This document shows positions 51,756 to 61,946 of a stretch of 64,000 bases of DNA, in pieces. The DNA lies in contig JANJTA010000015.1 of assembly GCA_024711345.1 (NCBI GenBank), positions 1-64,000 of the forward strand. The letters run 5' to 3'. Position 1 is the stretch's first letter, and each line of letters starts with the position of its first letter. Below the pieces are notes generated by a model. That model saw only the letters and a program-made list of their open reading frames with translations, was not told where the DNA came from and did not search any database. The translations under genes were made by a program, and so were the position numbers. This stretch comes from Rhodanobacter sp. (GTDB lineage Bacteria > Pseudomonadota > Gammaproteobacteria > Xanthomonadales > Rhodanobacteraceae).

Positions 51756-54176
51756 TCAGAACTGGCTGCCGAAGGTGAACTGGATGCGCTCCTCGTAGTG
51801 GCGATCGGCGGCCTTCGAGCGCAGCGGCATGGCGAAGCTGATGATCAGCGGGCCGATCGGCGCCTGCCATTGCAGCGACAGGCCGGTGGAGGCGCGCAGC
51901 TCGCTGGCGTCGAAGCTCTTGTAGTCCTTGTAGACGTTGCCGACGTCCATGAACCAGGACACGCGCGCAGTGTTGACGTCCTTCAGGAACGGCAGCGGCA
52001 GGAACACCTGTGCGGTGCCGAGCACCTTGAACGCGCCGCCGATCGGCTGTGCGTAGTAGGCGCCGTTGTTGCACATGCCGTTGGCGCCCGGGGTGCTGCC
52101 GTCGATGCACACGCGCGGCCCCAGCGTGTTGTCCTGGTAGCCGCGCACGTCGCGCACGCCGCCGGCGTAGTAGTTCTGCCAGAACGGCAGGTCCTGGCGC
52201 ATGTCGGTGAGGACGTGGTTGGGGTTCTGCGCCAGGCTGGCGCTCTTCAGCGCGGCGAAGGCATCGTCGCTGATGCCGTTGCCGCCGTAGGTCTTGCCGT
52301 AGCCGACCTGGCCGTCGAGGTACAGCACGAAGCCCTTGCCGATCGGCCAGTAGTGGTTGAGCTCGGTATTGAGCTTCCAGTACTGCACGGTCGAGCCGGG
52401 CAGGGCGACGTCGGTCGAGGCGGAGATCAAGCCGCCGCGGGTCGGCGCCCAGTAGCCGTTGCGGGTGTCGTGATTCCAGCCCAGCGTGCCGGTCCAGGTA
52501 TGGATGGTCTTGTTGCCGATCTCGTTCTGGTAGTCGAGCAGCACCTGCGGGCTGTAGCCCTGGAACAGGTTGACCTTGTTGCTGCTGATGCCCAGGCCCA
52601 CGCGCAAGCCGTCGGTTTCGCTGATCGGGATGCCGAGGTAGGTGGAGAAGCTCTTCGCGCTGGTGGCGTAGTTGGCGAAATCGGTGTTGCCGTAGTCGGT
52701 TTTCGAGTACGAGGCGCTGTAGCCGATGCCGATGCCGCTGTCGGTCAGGTAGGGGTTGTAGTAGTTGAGGCCGACCCGGGTGTAGTAGGTGCTGCGTTCG
52801 CCGCTGACCGAGAAGCTGTCGCCGGTGCCGAACAGGTTGTTCTGCGACACCGAGGCATTCAGGATGATGCCGGAATACTGCGAGTAGCCGATGCCGAACT
52901 GCATGCTGCCGGCGGACTGCTCCTCGACCTTGACCGTGACGTCCACCTTGTCCTGTGTGCCCGGCACCATCTTCTGGTCGATGTCGACCTTCTTGAAGTA
53001 GCCCAGCCGCTGCAGGCGGACCTTGGAGCGGTCGATCGCCGCCTGCGAATACCAGGAACCTTCGAGCTGGCGCATCTCGCGGCGCAGCACGTCGTCTTCG
53101 GTGCGCGTGTTGCCCTGGAACACCACCCGCCGCACGTACACGCGCTGGCCGGGTTCGACGTACAGGGTCAGGTCGACCGTGCGCTTTTCCTTGTCCAGCT
53201 TCGGGATCGGAGTGACCTTGGCGTAGGCGTAGCCGATGTTGGCCAGGATCGCCTTGATCGCCTTGGTGCTGGCTTCGATCGCGGCGCGGTTGAAGGTCTC
53301 GCCCGGCTTGACGAAAACCAGCTTGCGCATGGTTTCCTCCGGCAGGATCAGCTCGCCGAGCAGCTTGACGTCGGCGACCTTGTAGATCTCGCCTTCCTTG
53401 ATGCTGGCGTCGATGTACATCGCGCGCTTGTCCGGCGCGATCGCCACCTGGGTGGAGTCGACGCCGAAGTCGGCGTAGCCGCGATCCATGTAGTAGGACT
53501 GCAGCTTCTCCAGGTCGCCGGAGAGCTTTTCGCGCGAGTACTGGTCGTCCTTCGAATACCACGACATCCAGTTGGTGGTGTCCGATTCGAAGCCGTCGCG
53601 GATCTGCTTGTCGGTGAACGCGTGGTTGCCGAGGATGTTCAGTTCCTTGATCTTGGCCGCCTTGCCCTCGCGGATCTCGATCTCCACGGCGACACGGTTG
53701 CGGTCCAGCCGGGTCACGTGCGGGTCGACCGAGACGTTGTACTTGCCGCGGTTGTAGTACTGCCGGATCAACTCCTGCTGCACGTTGTCCAGTGCCAGGC
53801 GGTCGAACGTCTCGCCCTCGGTGAGGCCGATCTCCTTCAGGCCCTTCTTCAGGTCGTCGGTCTTGATGTCCTTGTTGCCGCGCAGGGTCAGCTTGGCGAT
53901 CGACGGCCGCTCGACCACCTTGATCACCAGGATGTTGCCTTCGCGCTCGAACTCCACGTCGCTGAAGAACTTGGTGCGGTACAGCGCGCGGATGGCGCGC
54001 TGGGCGCCTTCGTTGGTCAGCTGGTCGCCCTTGTTGATCGGCAGGTAGTTGTACACGGTACCGGCGGAGATCCGGCTGAGGCCGTCGATGCGGATGTCCG
54101 ACACCACGAATGGGTCGAACGCGAACGCATTGGCGGAGAGGGAGGCAAGCAGGATCAGCGCGGCGATACGCTTCAT
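51756..54176 (-). CDS. bamA: Outer membrane protein assembly factor BamA
   Basis: BamA (806 residues) inserts beta-barrels in the outer membrane. It has a signal peptide (cut after ANAFA, residue 19), five POTRA domains (about 22-425; FVVSDIRIDGLSRISAGTVY opens the first) and a C-terminal barrel ending FTFGSQF with the terminal aromatic. The VRGY motif of loop 6 is present (DVRGYQDNTLGPR). It follows rseP after 191 bases and is closed by a terminator rather than continuing into skp. Confidence 0.97.
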   Translation of the reverse strand: MKRIAALILLASLSANAFAFDPFVVSDIRIDGLSRISAGTVYNYLPINKGDQLTNEGAQRAIRALYRTKFFSDVEFEREGNILVIKVVERPSIAKLTLRGNKDIKTDDLKKGLKEIGLTEGETFDRLALDNVQQELIRQYYNRGKYNVSVDPHVTRLDRNRVAVEIEIREGKAAKIKELNILGNHAFTDKQIRDGFESDTTNWMSWYSKDDQYSREKLSGDLEKLQSYYMDRGYADFGVDSTQVAIAPDKRAMYIDASIKEGEIYKVADVKLLGELILPEETMRKLVFVKPGETFNRAAIEASTKAIKAILANIGYAYAKVTPIPKLDKEKRTVDLTLYVEPGQRVYVRRVVFQGNTRTEDDVLRREMRQLEGSWYSQAAIDRSKVRLQRLGYFKKVDIDQKMVPGTQDKVDVTVKVEEQSAGSMQFGIGYSQYSGIILNASVSQNNLFGTGDSFSVSGERSTYYTRVGLNYYNPYLTDSGIGIGYSASYSKTDYGNTDFANYATSAKSFSTYLGIPISETDGLRVGLGISSNKVNLFQGYSPQVLLDYQNEIGNKTIHTWTGTLGWNHDTRNGYWAPTRGGLISASTDVALPGSTVQYWKLNTELNHYWPIGKGFVLYLDGQVGYGKTYGGNGISDDAFAALKSASLAQNPNHVLTDMRQDLPFWQNYYAGGVRDVRGYQDNTLGPRVCIDGSTPGANGMCNNGAYYAQPIGGAFKVLGTAQVFLPLPFLKDVNTARVSWFMDVGNVYKDYKSFDASELRASTGLSLQWQAPIGPLIISFAMPLRSKAADRHYEERIQFTFGSQF

Positions 54177-54367
54177 CGTCGATTCCGTTGGTTATTCCGA
54201 TGGAGCGGCCGGCGCGGCCGCCCCGATCAATGCATGAGGCAGGGCCGAGCCCTGCCTCGAAGGTGGATCCGCATGCCACCGCGGCGGTGCTCCGGCGGAC
54301 GCCTCGCCGCGCCGTGCTGCCGCGGACCGGCGTATCGCCGGCATGCCGTGCGCGCCGACCCTCGGCA

Positions 54368-55714
54368 TCACGACAGCAGCATGCGGTGGATATCGTTGTA
54401 GAACGCCAGCCCCATCAGGGTGAACAGCAATGCCAGACCGATGTACTGGCCCACCACCATCGCCTGTTCGCTGACCGGGCTGCCCTTGATCAATTCGACC
54501 AGATAATACAGCAGGTGCCCGCCATCCAGGACCGGGATCGGCAGCAGGTTGAGGATCGCCAGGCTCAGCGACACCAGCGCGAGGAACTGCAGGAACCATG
54601 GCAGGCCCATGCCGGCCGACGCATTGGCCACCTCGGCAATGCCGATCACGCCGGACAGGTTGCGCGTCGAGGCCTCGCCGGTGAGCATCTTGCCGAGCAT
54701 GCCGAAAGTCTGCGTGGTGTTGCGCCAGGTGGTGTCGAGCGAGGCGACCATCGCCTTCAGCGGACCGTAGCTCACGGTGGCCGCTTCGACCGGCGGCGCG
54801 CCGACGCCCAGCACCCACTTCGGCGGCTGGCCTTCCAGCGATTCCCACTTGGCGGTGACTGCCAGCCGCAGCGGCTGCCCGTCGCGCTCGATGCCGATCG
54901 TCAGCGTCGGCGACTTGGCTGCCGCAGTCTGCACCAGCTTGCCGAACGCGACGAAGTCCTCCACCGGCTGGCCGTTGACGCTGACGATGCGGTCGCCGCC
55001 GCGCATGCCGGCCAGCGCGGCCGGTTGCTTGGCCATCACGGTGGCGGCGACCGCCGGCGGCGGCGCCAGTTTCAGGCCGAGCTTGCCCAGGTACTGGCCC
55101 ACGTCCTGCCCCGGCGGCAGTTCGTCCAGCGGCAACACCAGTTCGCGCTGGCGGCCGTCGGTGCCGCGCACGGTGAGCGGCAGTGGCGCGCGCCCGAGCA
55201 AGGCATTGGCCAGCGCGTCCATCGAGTCGGTCCAGGTGGAGACGTCGCGGCCGTCGATGCTGAGCAGGCGATCGCCCGGCTGGATGCCGGCGCTGGCGGC
55301 CATGCTCTGCGGCGCGGCCGTCACCACCGGCGCCACGTCCGGCCGGCCCAGCATGAACATCAGCCAGAACGCGACGATGGTGAAGATCAGGTTGAAGCCC
55401 GGTCCGGCCGCCACGATGGCGATGCGCTGCCACACCGGCTTGCCGGTGAATTCCTGGCCGCGCAGCGCCGGGTCGACCTCGCCCTCGCGCGCGTCGAGCA
55501 TCTTCACGTAGCCGCCCAGCGGGATCGCGGCGATCTGGTACTCGGTGCCGTCGCGGCCGATGCGCTTCCAGATCGCGTTGCCGAAACCGACCGAGAAGCG
55601 CAGCACCTTGACCCCACAGCGGCGCGCGACCCAGTAATGGCCGAATTCGTGGAAGGTCACCAGCACGCCGAGCGTCACCAGCAGCCAGAACACCGAACCG
55701 AAGAAGGCAGTCAT
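54368..55714 (-). CDS. rseP: Site-2 protease RseP
   Basis: RseP (448 residues) cleaves RseA within the membrane in the sigma-E response. Zinc motif HEFGH is at residues 22-26 in the first membrane helix; two PDZ domains lie in the periplasm (about 115-300, with QPGDRLLSIDGRDV and RGGDRIVSVNGQPV); the late NLLPIPVLDGGHLLYYLVE supplies the third zinc ligand. ATG 55714 is preferred to TTG 55729. It stands next to bamA as in most gammaproteobacteria. Confidence 0.96.
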   Translation of the reverse strand: MTAFFGSVFWLLVTLGVLVTFHEFGHYWVARRCGVKVLRFSVGFGNAIWKRIGRDGTEYQIAAIPLGGYVKMLDAREGEVDPALRGQEFTGKPVWQRIAIVAAGPGFNLIFTIVAFWLMFMLGRPDVAPVVTAAPQSMAASAGIQPGDRLLSIDGRDVSTWTDSMDALANALLGRAPLPLTVRGTDGRQRELVLPLDELPPGQDVGQYLGKLGLKLAPPPAVAATVMAKQPAALAGMRGGDRIVSVNGQPVEDFVAFGKLVQTAAAKSPTLTIGIERDGQPLRLAVTAKWESLEGQPPKWVLGVGAPPVEAATVSYGPLKAMVASLDTTWRNTTQTFGMLGKMLTGEASTRNLSGVIGIAEVANASAGMGLPWFLQFLALVSLSLAILNLLPIPVLDGGHLLYYLVELIKGSPVSEQAMVVGQYIGLALLFTLMGLAFYNDIHRMLLS

Positions 55715-55750
55715 CGCATACCGTGGCAAAAAGTCATCGAAGCAAGAATA

Positions 55751-56926
55751 TCAGCAAGCATTGCGCAGAATGCGGCGGGCCGCCTCCCGCGCCGTACGGT
55801 CGCGTTCACCCAGGGTTTCAACATCGACCACGGCTTGCGCCGGCAGTTCCGCCAGCACGGCCTCGACCACGTCGGCGATCGCCAGGAACGGCAGCGTGCC
55901 GGCCAGGAAGGCGGCCACCGCCACCTCGTTGGCGGCGTTCAGCACGGCGGGGGCGTCGCCGCCGGCACGCAATGCCTGGAACGCCAGCGCCAGGCAGCGG
56001 AAGGTGACCAGGTCCGGCGGCTCGAACTGCAGCGGGGCGCAGGCGGCCAGGTCCAGCGACGGCACGCCGGATTCGACCCGCTGCGGCCACGCCAGCGCAT
56101 GGGCGATCGCGGTGCGCATGTCCGGGTTGCCGAGCTGGGCCAGCACCGAGCCGTCGACGTATTCGACCATCGAGTGCACCAGGCTCTGCGGATGCACCAC
56201 CACGTCGATCGCCTCGGCCGGCGCGCCGAACAGGTGGTGCGCCTCGATCACCTCCAGGCCCTTGTTCATCAGGGTGGCCGAGTCGACCGAGATCTTGCGT
56301 CCCATCACCCAGTTCGGATGCTTGCAGGCCTGGTCCGGCGTGATGTCCGCCAGCTGCGCCCGCGTGCGGCCGCGGAACGGGCCGCCGGAGGCGGTCAGGA
56401 TCAGCCGGCGCACGCCGCTGCGGCGCAGCTCGGGGCGCCCGCCCGGCAGGCATTGGAAGATCGCGTTGTGTTCGGAATCGACCGGCACCAGCGCGCCGCC
56501 GCCGGCGGCGACCGCCTGCAGCAGCAGCGGGCCGGCCATCACGATGGATTCCTTGTTGGCCAGCAGCAGGTGCTTGCCGGCGCGTGCGGCAGCCAAAGTC
56601 GATTCCAGCCCGGCGGCGCCGACGATCGCGGCGACCACCGTGTCGCACAGTGCGCCGGCGGCGGCCACGGTCAGTGCGGCAGGGCCACTGGCCACCTCGC
56701 AGCGCACCCCGGCGGCGGCCAGCCGGCGCGCCAGCTCGGCTTCCAGCGAGGGATCGGCGATCACCGCCAGATCCGGCCGGTGCTGCATGCACAGTGCCGC
56801 CAGCGCCTCGACTTGGCGATGCGCGGTCAGCACGCTGGCGCGGAAACGATCGGGGTGACGCGCGATGACGTCGAGCGTGCTGCCGCCGATCGAGCCGGTG
56901 GCGCCGAGGACGGCGACGTTTTTCAC
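55751..56926 (-). CDS. dxr: 1-deoxy-D-xylulose 5-phosphate reductoisomerase
   Basis: Dxr (391 residues) forms methylerythritol phosphate in isoprenoid synthesis. NADPH-binding [14 protein letters not shown] opens the protein; [23 protein letters not shown] and SASGGPFR-like [11 protein letters not shown], and [16 protein letters not shown] hold substrate and metal residues. The start is GTG 56926, overlapping the cdsA stop as GTGA. Confidence 0.96.
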   Translation of the reverse strand: MKNVAVLGATGSIGGSTLDVIARHPDRFRASVLTAHRQVEALAALCMQHRPDLAVIADPSLEAELARRLAAAGVRCEVASGPAALTVAAAGALCDTVVAAIVGAAGLESTLAAARAGKHLLLANKESIVMAGPLLLQAVAAGGGALVPVDSEHNAIFQCLPGGRPELRRSGVRRLILTASGGPFRGRTRAQLADITPDQACKHPNWVMGRKISVDSATLMNKGLEVIEAHHLFGAPAEAIDVVVHPQSLVHSMVEYVDGSVLAQLGNPDMRTAIAHALAWPQRVESGVPSLDLAACAPLQFEPPDLVTFRCLALAFQALRAGGDAPAVLNAANEVAVAAFLAGTLPFLAIADVVEAVLAELPAQAVVDVETLGERDRTAREAARRILRNAC

Positions 56927-57747
56927 TGGCCGAGCTCCAGCAGCGCCAGGCCGGCGGCGAACACCGGCAGCGCGGCGAACACGCTGTCCAGGCGGTCCAG
57001 CAAGCCGCCGTGGCCAGGGAACAGGGTGCCGGAATCCTTCACCTGCGCGTGCCGCTTCATCAGGCTCTCGATCAGGTCGCCGACGATCGACGCCGCCACC
57101 GTCAGTGCGGCCAGCAATGCCAGCGCCAGCAGCGCCGCGTCGCGCACGCCGAGCAGCCAGCCGCCCGCTTCGGCTACCAGCACGCCGGCCACCATCGCGC
57201 CGTATGCGCCGGCCCAGGTCTTGCCGGGGCTGATCTGTGGCGCCAGCTTGCGTCGGCCGAAGGTGCGGCCGCTGAAGTAGGCGCCGATGTCGGATGCCCA
57301 CACGATCAGCAGCGCCAGCAGGGTCCACCAGTGGCCGTGCGGCGCGCGGGCGTGGATGCTGATCAGGGCGACCCAGGTCGGAAAGATCACCAGTGCGCCG
57401 GCGAGCAGTTTCAGGTTGCGGTTCTCGCGGGTGGGCGCCGCGGCGAACGCGAAGTGGCGCAGCCACCCACAGGCCAGCAACCACCAGGCGACGCCGGCGC
57501 CCAGCAGCAGCGGGCTCAGCGCGGTGGCGTGGCCCCGCCACAGCAGGGCGAAGGCGGCGGCCGCCACCACCAGCAGGGCGGCGCGCCACGCATGGTTTTG
57601 CAGGCCGCTCAGTTGCGCCCATTCCCACCATGCCGCCAGGAACGCCAGCGCGACGATGCCCGCGAAGACGCCGGTCGGCGGCAGCAGGATGACCAGGATC
57701 GCCAGCGGCGCGAGCACCAGGGCGGTGAGAGTGCGCTGAAGCAGCAT
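56923..57747 (-). CDS. cdsA: Phosphatidate cytidylyltransferase
   Basis: CdsA (274 residues) makes CDP-diacylglycerol at the inner membrane. Six to eight membrane helices are seen; the CTP-transferase signature appears as [20 protein letters not shown] and [11 protein letters not shown] with the later [22 protein letters not shown] 57747 follows GAGG. It lies between uppS and dxr. Confidence 0.95.
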   Translation of the reverse strand: MLLQRTLTALVLAPLAILVILLPPTGVFAGIVALAFLAAWWEWAQLSGLQNHAWRAALLVVAAAAFALLWRGHATALSPLLLGAGVAWWLLACGWLRHFAFAAAPTRENRNLKLLAGALVIFPTWVALISIHARAPHGHWWTLLALLIVWASDIGAYFSGRTFGRRKLAPQISPGKTWAGAYGAMVAGVLVAEAGGWLLGVRDAALLALALLAALTVAASIVGDLIESLMKRHAQVKDSGTLFPGHGGLLDRLDSVFAALPVFAAGLALLELGQ

Positions 57748-57757
57748 GCAGATCCTC

Positions 57758-58498
57758 TTACGAAGCGGTGGCGACCTGTTCGCCGGTGCGGCCGTAGCGG
57801 CGCTCCCGGCGGGCATAGTCCTCGATGGCCCGACGCAGGCAGGCCTGGTCGAAATCGGGCCACAAGATGTCGGTAAAGTACAGTTCGGCGTAGGCGGCCT
57901 GCCACAGCAGGAAGTTGCTGATGCGGCATTCGCCGCCGGTGCGGATGAACAGATCCAGCGGCGGCAGCTCGGCCAGGCACATCCACTGGCCCAGCGTCGC
58001 CTCGTCGATCTCCTCCGCGCGCAGCTCGCCGCGCGCCACGGCGGCAGCGGCCTGGCGGCTGGCCTGCACGATGTCCCAGCGGCCGCCGTAGCTCACCGCA
58101 ATGTTCACCTGCAGTCGCTGGTTGCCGGCGGTGCGCTCCATCGCGGCCTGCATGCGCTCGCGCAGCGCCTCGTCGAAGGCGGCCAGGTCGCCGATGAAGC
58201 GCAGGCGCACGCCGTGGCCGTGCAGCTCGTCCACTTCCTTGTCCAGCGCGCGCACGAACAGCCCCATCAGCGCGCCGACCTCATCCTGCGGGCGCTGCCA
58301 GTTCTCGCTGGAGAAGGCAAACAGCGTCAGCGCCTGCACGCCCTCGCGCAGGCACGCCTCGATCGTCTCGCGCACGGCCTTGCGGCCGGCGTTGTGGCCA
58401 AAGCTGCGGGGCCGATGGCGGGCCTTGGCCCAGCGACCGTTGCCATCCATCACGATGGCGATATGGCGCGGGACCGTGGGTGCCTTGACCTTGGTCAT
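57758..58498 (-). CDS. uppS: Undecaprenyl diphosphate synthase
   Basis: UppS (246 residues) elongates farnesyl diphosphate to the C55 carrier for peptidoglycan and O-antigen. Catalytic Asp18 lies in HIAIVMDGNGRWAKAR; SSENWQRP and DLFIRTGGECRISNFLLWQ are the other family blocks. Its substrate could be supplied by ispA at 38253. It precedes cdsA by ten bases. Confidence 0.96.
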   Translation of the reverse strand: MTKVKAPTVPRHIAIVMDGNGRWAKARHRPRSFGHNAGRKAVRETIEACLREGVQALTLFAFSSENWQRPQDEVGALMGLFVRALDKEVDELHGHGVRLRFIGDLAAFDEALRERMQAAMERTAGNQRLQVNIAVSYGGRWDIVQASRQAAAAVARGELRAEEIDEATLGQWMCLAELPPLDLFIRTGGECRISNFLLWQAAYAELYFTDILWPDFDQACLRRAIEDYARRERRYGRTGEQVATAS

Positions 58499-58523
58499 GA
58501 AACGGGAATGGGTGATGGCGTGG

Positions 58524-59081
58524 TCAAAGCGCCATCAGCTCCTCTTCCTTTGCCTTGACCACGACGTCGACGTCCTTCACCGCGCGATCGGTGAGCTTCT
58601 GGATCTCGTCGTCGATGCGGCGATCGTCGTCCTCGGTGATCTGCTTTTCCTTGAGCAGGTCCTTGACCTGCTGCAGGGCGTCGCGGCGCACGTTGCGGAT
58701 GGCGATCTTGGCGTTCTCACCCTCGTGGGCGACGTGCTTGGCCAGCTCGCGGCGGCGCTCCTCGGTGAGCGCCGGCATGTTCAGGCGGATCACCGTGCCG
58801 GCAGTGGTCGGCGTGATGCCGAGATCCGACGCCATCAGCGCCTTCTCGATCGGCGCCACCATGTTCTTTTCCCACGGCGTGATGATGATCGTGCGCGCGT
58901 CGGACAGGGTGACCGAGGCGACCTGCGGCAGCGGCATGTCGGCGCCGTAGTAGGACACCTTGATGCCGTCCACCAGCGCCGTGCTGGCGCGGCCGGTGCG
59001 GATGCGGGTGAGATCGTGCTTGAGTGATTCGATGCTCTTGCCCATGCGGGTCTGGGCATCGTTCTTGATGTCATTGAGCAT
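58524..59081 (-). CDS. frr: Ribosome recycling factor
   Basis: RRF (185 residues, the usual length) splits post-termination ribosomes with EF-G. Motifs are MGKSIESLKHDLTRIRTGRAS near the start and LTEERRRELAKHVAHEGENAKIAIRNVRRDA near the C-terminal helices. An extended -10 sequence lies 33 bases upstream, and pyrH ends 72 bases before its start. Confidence 0.97.
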   Translation of the reverse strand: MLNDIKNDAQTRMGKSIESLKHDLTRIRTGRASTALVDGIKVSYYGADMPLPQVASVTLSDARTIIITPWEKNMVAPIEKALMASDLGITPTTAGTVIRLNMPALTEERRRELAKHVAHEGENAKIAIRNVRRDALQQVKDLLKEKQITEDDDRRIDDEIQKLTDRAVKDVDVVVKAKEEELMAL

Positions 59082-59113
59082 GTGGCGGTTCCCGGTAAAT
59101 CTGGCAACGTTCG

Positions 59114-59122
59114 AGTATAGCA
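59114..59122 (-). promoter_or_regulatory. Extended -10 promoter of frr
   Basis: On the - strand TGC directly precedes TATACT, forming an extended -10 (TGnTATAnT type) that can work without a good -35. Start would be near 59107, giving a leader of about 26 nt. Confidence 0.45.
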
Positions 59123-59153
59123 GTGGCAGCCGGTGGAGCTTGCTGCGGCGCGG

Positions 59154-59876
59154 TCAGCCGCCGTCGACCAGGGTGCCGATCTGCTCGCCGCGCATGATCC
59201 GCATCAGGCTGCCCGGCACGGTCATGTCGTAGATGCGCAGCGGCATGCCATGGTCGCGGCACAACGCGATGGCGGCGGTGTCCATCACCTGCAGGTTGCG
59301 CTGGATCACCTCGCCGTAGGTGAGCTGCTCGTAGCGGGTGGCGTCGGCGTGGCGGGCCGGGTCGGCGGTGTACACGCCGTCGACCTTGGTGGCCTTCAGC
59401 AGCAGATCGGCGCCGATTTCCACCGCGCGCAGGGCGGCGGCCGAGTCGGTGGTGAAGAACGGGTTGCCGGTGCCGGCGGCGAACAGCACGATGCGGCCCT
59501 TCTCGATGTGGCGGATTGCGCGGCGGCGGATGTAGTCCTCGGCCACGTCGTGGATCTGGATCGCGCTCATTACCCGTGCGTAGCCGCCGCGTTTCTCGAT
59601 CGCGTCGGCCATCGCCAGCGCGTTCATCACGGTGGCCAGCATGCCCATGTGGTCGCCGGTGACCCGGTCCATGCCGGCCGCGGCGAGGCCGGCGCCGCGG
59701 AAGATGTTGCCGCCGCCAATCACCACGCCGACCTGCACGCCGGCCTTGCGCACCTCGATGATCTCGTCGGCGAGCCGGCCGATCACCTTCGGGTCGATGC
59801 CGTAGTCGGCGTCGCCCATCAGTGCTTCACCGGAGAGCTTGAGCAGGATGCGGTGGTACTTGGGCTGGTCGCTCAT
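59154..59876 (-). CDS. pyrH: UMP kinase
   Basis: UMP kinase (240 residues) makes UDP for nucleotide and cell-wall precursor synthesis. Motifs of the amino-acid-kinase fold are [21 protein letters not shown] and the later [17 protein letters not shown] and [16 protein letters not shown] 59876 follows GGAGA. A terminator separates it from tsf. Confidence 0.96.
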   Translation of the reverse strand: MSDQPKYHRILLKLSGEALMGDADYGIDPKVIGRLADEIIEVRKAGVQVGVVIGGGNIFRGAGLAAAGMDRVTGDHMGMLATVMNALAMADAIEKRGGYARVMSAIQIHDVAEDYIRRRAIRHIEKGRIVLFAAGTGNPFFTTDSAAALRAVEIGADLLLKATKVDGVYTADPARHADATRYEQLTYGEVIQRNLQVMDTAAIALCRDHGMPLRIYDMTVPGSLMRIMRGEQIGTLVDGG

Positions 59877-59909
59877 GGGGTCTCCGGATTGTGTGGGGCA
59901 AACCGGCGC

Positions 59910-59915
59910 ATTATA
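59910..59915 (-). promoter_or_regulatory. Possible -10 of the pyrH promoter
   Basis: A perfect TATAAT lies on the - strand 34 bases before the pyrH start. No convincing -35 is found at 16-18 bases. Confidence 0.4.
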
Positions 59916-60001
59916 GCGGCGCGCAGGCATGCCGAGGCGCGCCGGGGCCGTCAGGACGCGGCAAATGCGGGTGCGCACGCCCCCGATTCAGCCGGGAGAC
60001 G

Positions 60002-60026
60002 AAAAAGGCCGCGGTTCCCCGCGGCC
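60002..60026 (-). terminator. Intrinsic terminator after tsf
   Basis: On the - strand an 8-bp GC stem (60026-60019 with 60014-60007) closes on GGAA and is followed by TTTTT (60006-60002). It lies some 68 bases past the tsf stop, after a conserved-loop hairpin pair. Confidence 0.85.
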
Positions 60027-60056
60027 CTTTTGAAGCGCAGCTCTTTCTGACAGTCT

Positions 60057-60092
60057 GGCCACGGATGGCCGGTCTGCCGGTCAGGGACGACC
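60057..60092 (-). repeat. NTCCNT-loop hairpin pair after tsf
   Basis: On the - strand, one base after the tsf stop codon, 4-bp arms 60092-60089/60082-60079 enclose GTCCCT and 4-bp arms 60070-60067/60060-60057 enclose ATCCGT, followed by AGACT. Order, loops and tail are those of the + strand copies at 8410 and 12326. Confidence 0.7.
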
Positions 60093-60093
60093 G

Positions 60094-60975
60094 TTACCTC
60101 AGGCCGGCCTGCTTCATCACCTCGGCGGCGAAATCCTCTTCCACCTTCTCGATGCCTTCGCCAACGGCCAGGCGGACCACCGAGACCACGTCGGCGCCTT
60201 CCTTCTTCAGCGCCTCGGCCACGCTCACGTTGGTGTCCAGCACGTAGGGCTGGCCGAGCAGGGTGACCTCGGCGACGATCTTGTGGACCTTGCCGGAGAC
60301 GATCTTCTCCAGGATGTCGGCGGGCTTGTTCTTTTCCTTGTCCGACATGGCGGCCAGCGCGATTTCCTTTTCCTTGGCCAGGAAGTCGGCCGGCACGTCC
60401 TCGGCGCGGACATAGGCCGGGTTCATCGCGGCGACGTGCATCGCGATGCCCTTGGCCAGCTCCTCGGAGCCGCCCTTGAGCGCCACCAGCACGCCGATGC
60501 GGCCGCCGTGGATGTAGCTGCCGATCAGGCCGTCGGTCTCGACGCGGGCCAGGCGACGCACGTCGATCTTCTCGCCGATGGTGGCGATCAGCGCCTTGGC
60601 GGCCTCTTCCACGTTGGCGGCGCCCGGATAGGCGGCAGCCTTCAGCGCGTCGATGTCGGCTGCGCCGGAGCTCAGCGCGACGTCGGCGACGGTGTCGGTG
60701 AACTTCAGGAAGCTGGCGTCCTTGGCGACGAAGTCGGTCTCGCAGTTGATCTCGACCAGCACGGCCTTGCCCGGAGCCTGGGCGGCCACGATGCGGCCCT
60801 CGGCGGCGACGCGACTGGCCTTCTTGTCGGCCTTGGCCAGGCCGGACTTGCGCAGCCATTCCATCGCCGCGTCGATGTCGCCGTTGTTCTCGACCAGCGC
60901 CTTCTTGCATTCCATCATGCCGGCGCCGGACCGCTCGCGCAGCTCCTTGACCAGTTGTGCGGAAATATTGCTCAT
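60094..60975 (-). CDS. tsf: Elongation factor Ts
   Basis: EF-Ts (293 residues) regenerates EF-Tu-GTP. The N-terminal [20 protein letters not shown] and the MECKKAL and [13 protein letters not shown] blocks (residues about 23-85) contact EF-Tu; the C-terminal coiled part is complete. ATG 60975 follows GAGG. The rpsB-tsf pair is standard. Confidence 0.97.
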   Translation of the reverse strand: MSNISAQLVKELRERSGAGMMECKKALVENNGDIDAAMEWLRKSGLAKADKKASRVAAEGRIVAAQAPGKAVLVEINCETDFVAKDASFLKFTDTVADVALSSGAADIDALKAAAYPGAANVEEAAKALIATIGEKIDVRRLARVETDGLIGSYIHGGRIGVLVALKGGSEELAKGIAMHVAAMNPAYVRAEDVPADFLAKEKEIALAAMSDKEKNKPADILEKIVSGKVHKIVAEVTLLGQPYVLDTNVSVAEALKKEGADVVSVVRLAVGEGIEKVEEDFAAEVMKQAGLR

Positions 60976-60999
60976 CGTCAATCCTCTAATGCGTTGGTT

Positions 61000-61066
61000 G
61001 CGCGGCGGCGACGGAACGCCGCCGCGCGGTTGTCGCAGGCAGGTGCGACGGCGGCGAACCGCCGTC
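61000..61066 (-). repeat. Hairpins in the rpsB-tsf gap
   Basis: Read on the - strand, an 8-bp stem with TTCG tetraloop (61066-61059/61054-61047) directly follows rpsB, and then an 11-bp stem (61027-61017/61010-61000) with loop TTCCGT. The second belongs to the conserved-loop family by its loop, although its arms are unique. No T-run is present. Confidence 0.6.
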
Positions 61067-61073
61067 GTCGCGC

Positions 61074-61946
61074 TTACTTGGCGGCGGGGGCGCCGTCGTT
61101 GCGCGGGCCGCGGCCGCCGTCACGGCCGCCATCGCGGCGCGGGGCGCTCTTGCGCGGGGCGGCGTCGCGGCGCGGAGCCGGCTTGCGGTCGACCTTGGCG
61201 ACCGGGTTGCCTTCCTCGTCCAGCTCGACGAAGTCGTTGGCGTCGCCCTGGGCGGCGGCCGGCGCGGCGGCCTTGCCTTCCAGGATGGAGTCGGCGGCGG
61301 CGCGGGCGTACAGCTGGATCGCGCGGATGGCGTCGTCGTTGCCCGGGATGGCGTAGTCGACCAGCTCCGGGTTGTAGTTGGTGTCGACCACCGCGATCAC
61401 CGGGATGCCGAGCTTCTTGGCTTCCTGCACGGCGATGTCCTCATGGCCGATGTCGATCACGAACAGCGCGTCGGGCAGGCGGTTCATGTCCTTGATGCCG
61501 CCCAGCGAGGCCTGCAGCTTGTCGCGCTCGCGGCGGCGGGCCAGCACTTCGTGCTTGACCAGCTTGTCGAACGAACCGTCGGTCTCGGCCGCTTCCAGCT
61601 CCTTCAGGCGCGACACCGACTGCTTCACGGTGCGGAAGTTGGTCAGCATGCCGCCGAGCCAGCGCGAGGTGACGAACGGCATGCCGGCGCGCGCGGCCTC
61701 TTCAGCCAGCGGCTCGCGGGCCGAACGCTTGGTGCCGACGAACAAAATGGTGCCGCGCTTCTGCGCCAGGCCCGACAGGAAGTTCATCGCGTCGGTGAAC
61801 AGGGGCAGGGTCTTTTCGAGATTGATGATGTGGATCTTGCCGCGGGCGCCGAAGATGTACGGGGCCATCTTCGGGTTCCAGTAACGGGTCTGGTGACCGA
61901 AATGGACGCCGGCTTCCAGCATCTGACGCATGGTGACTTGTGCCAT
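61074..61946 (-). CDS. rpsB: 30S ribosomal protein S2, with extended basic tail
   Basis: S2 (290 residues) binds late to the 30S and is needed for S1 binding. It begins [21 protein letters not shown] and contains [20 protein letters not shown] and [17 protein letters not shown]. The globular part ends near residue 240; the last 50 residues are a low-complexity Arg/Pro/Ala/Gly/Asp tail lacking in E. coli S2 (241 residues). A leader with hairpins (61967-61985; 62056-62077) lies upstream. Confidence 0.97.
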   Translation of the reverse strand: MAQVTMRQMLEAGVHFGHQTRYWNPKMAPYIFGARGKIHIINLEKTLPLFTDAMNFLSGLAQKRGTILFVGTKRSAREPLAEEAARAGMPFVTSRWLGGMLTNFRTVKQSVSRLKELEAAETDGSFDKLVKHEVLARRRERDKLQASLGGIKDMNRLPDALFVIDIGHEDIAVQEAKKLGIPVIAVVDTNYNPELVDYAIPGNDDAIRAIQLYARAAADSILEGKAAAPAAAQGDANDFVELDEEGNPVAKVDRKPAPRRDAAPRKSAPRRDGGRDGGRGPRNDGAPAAK

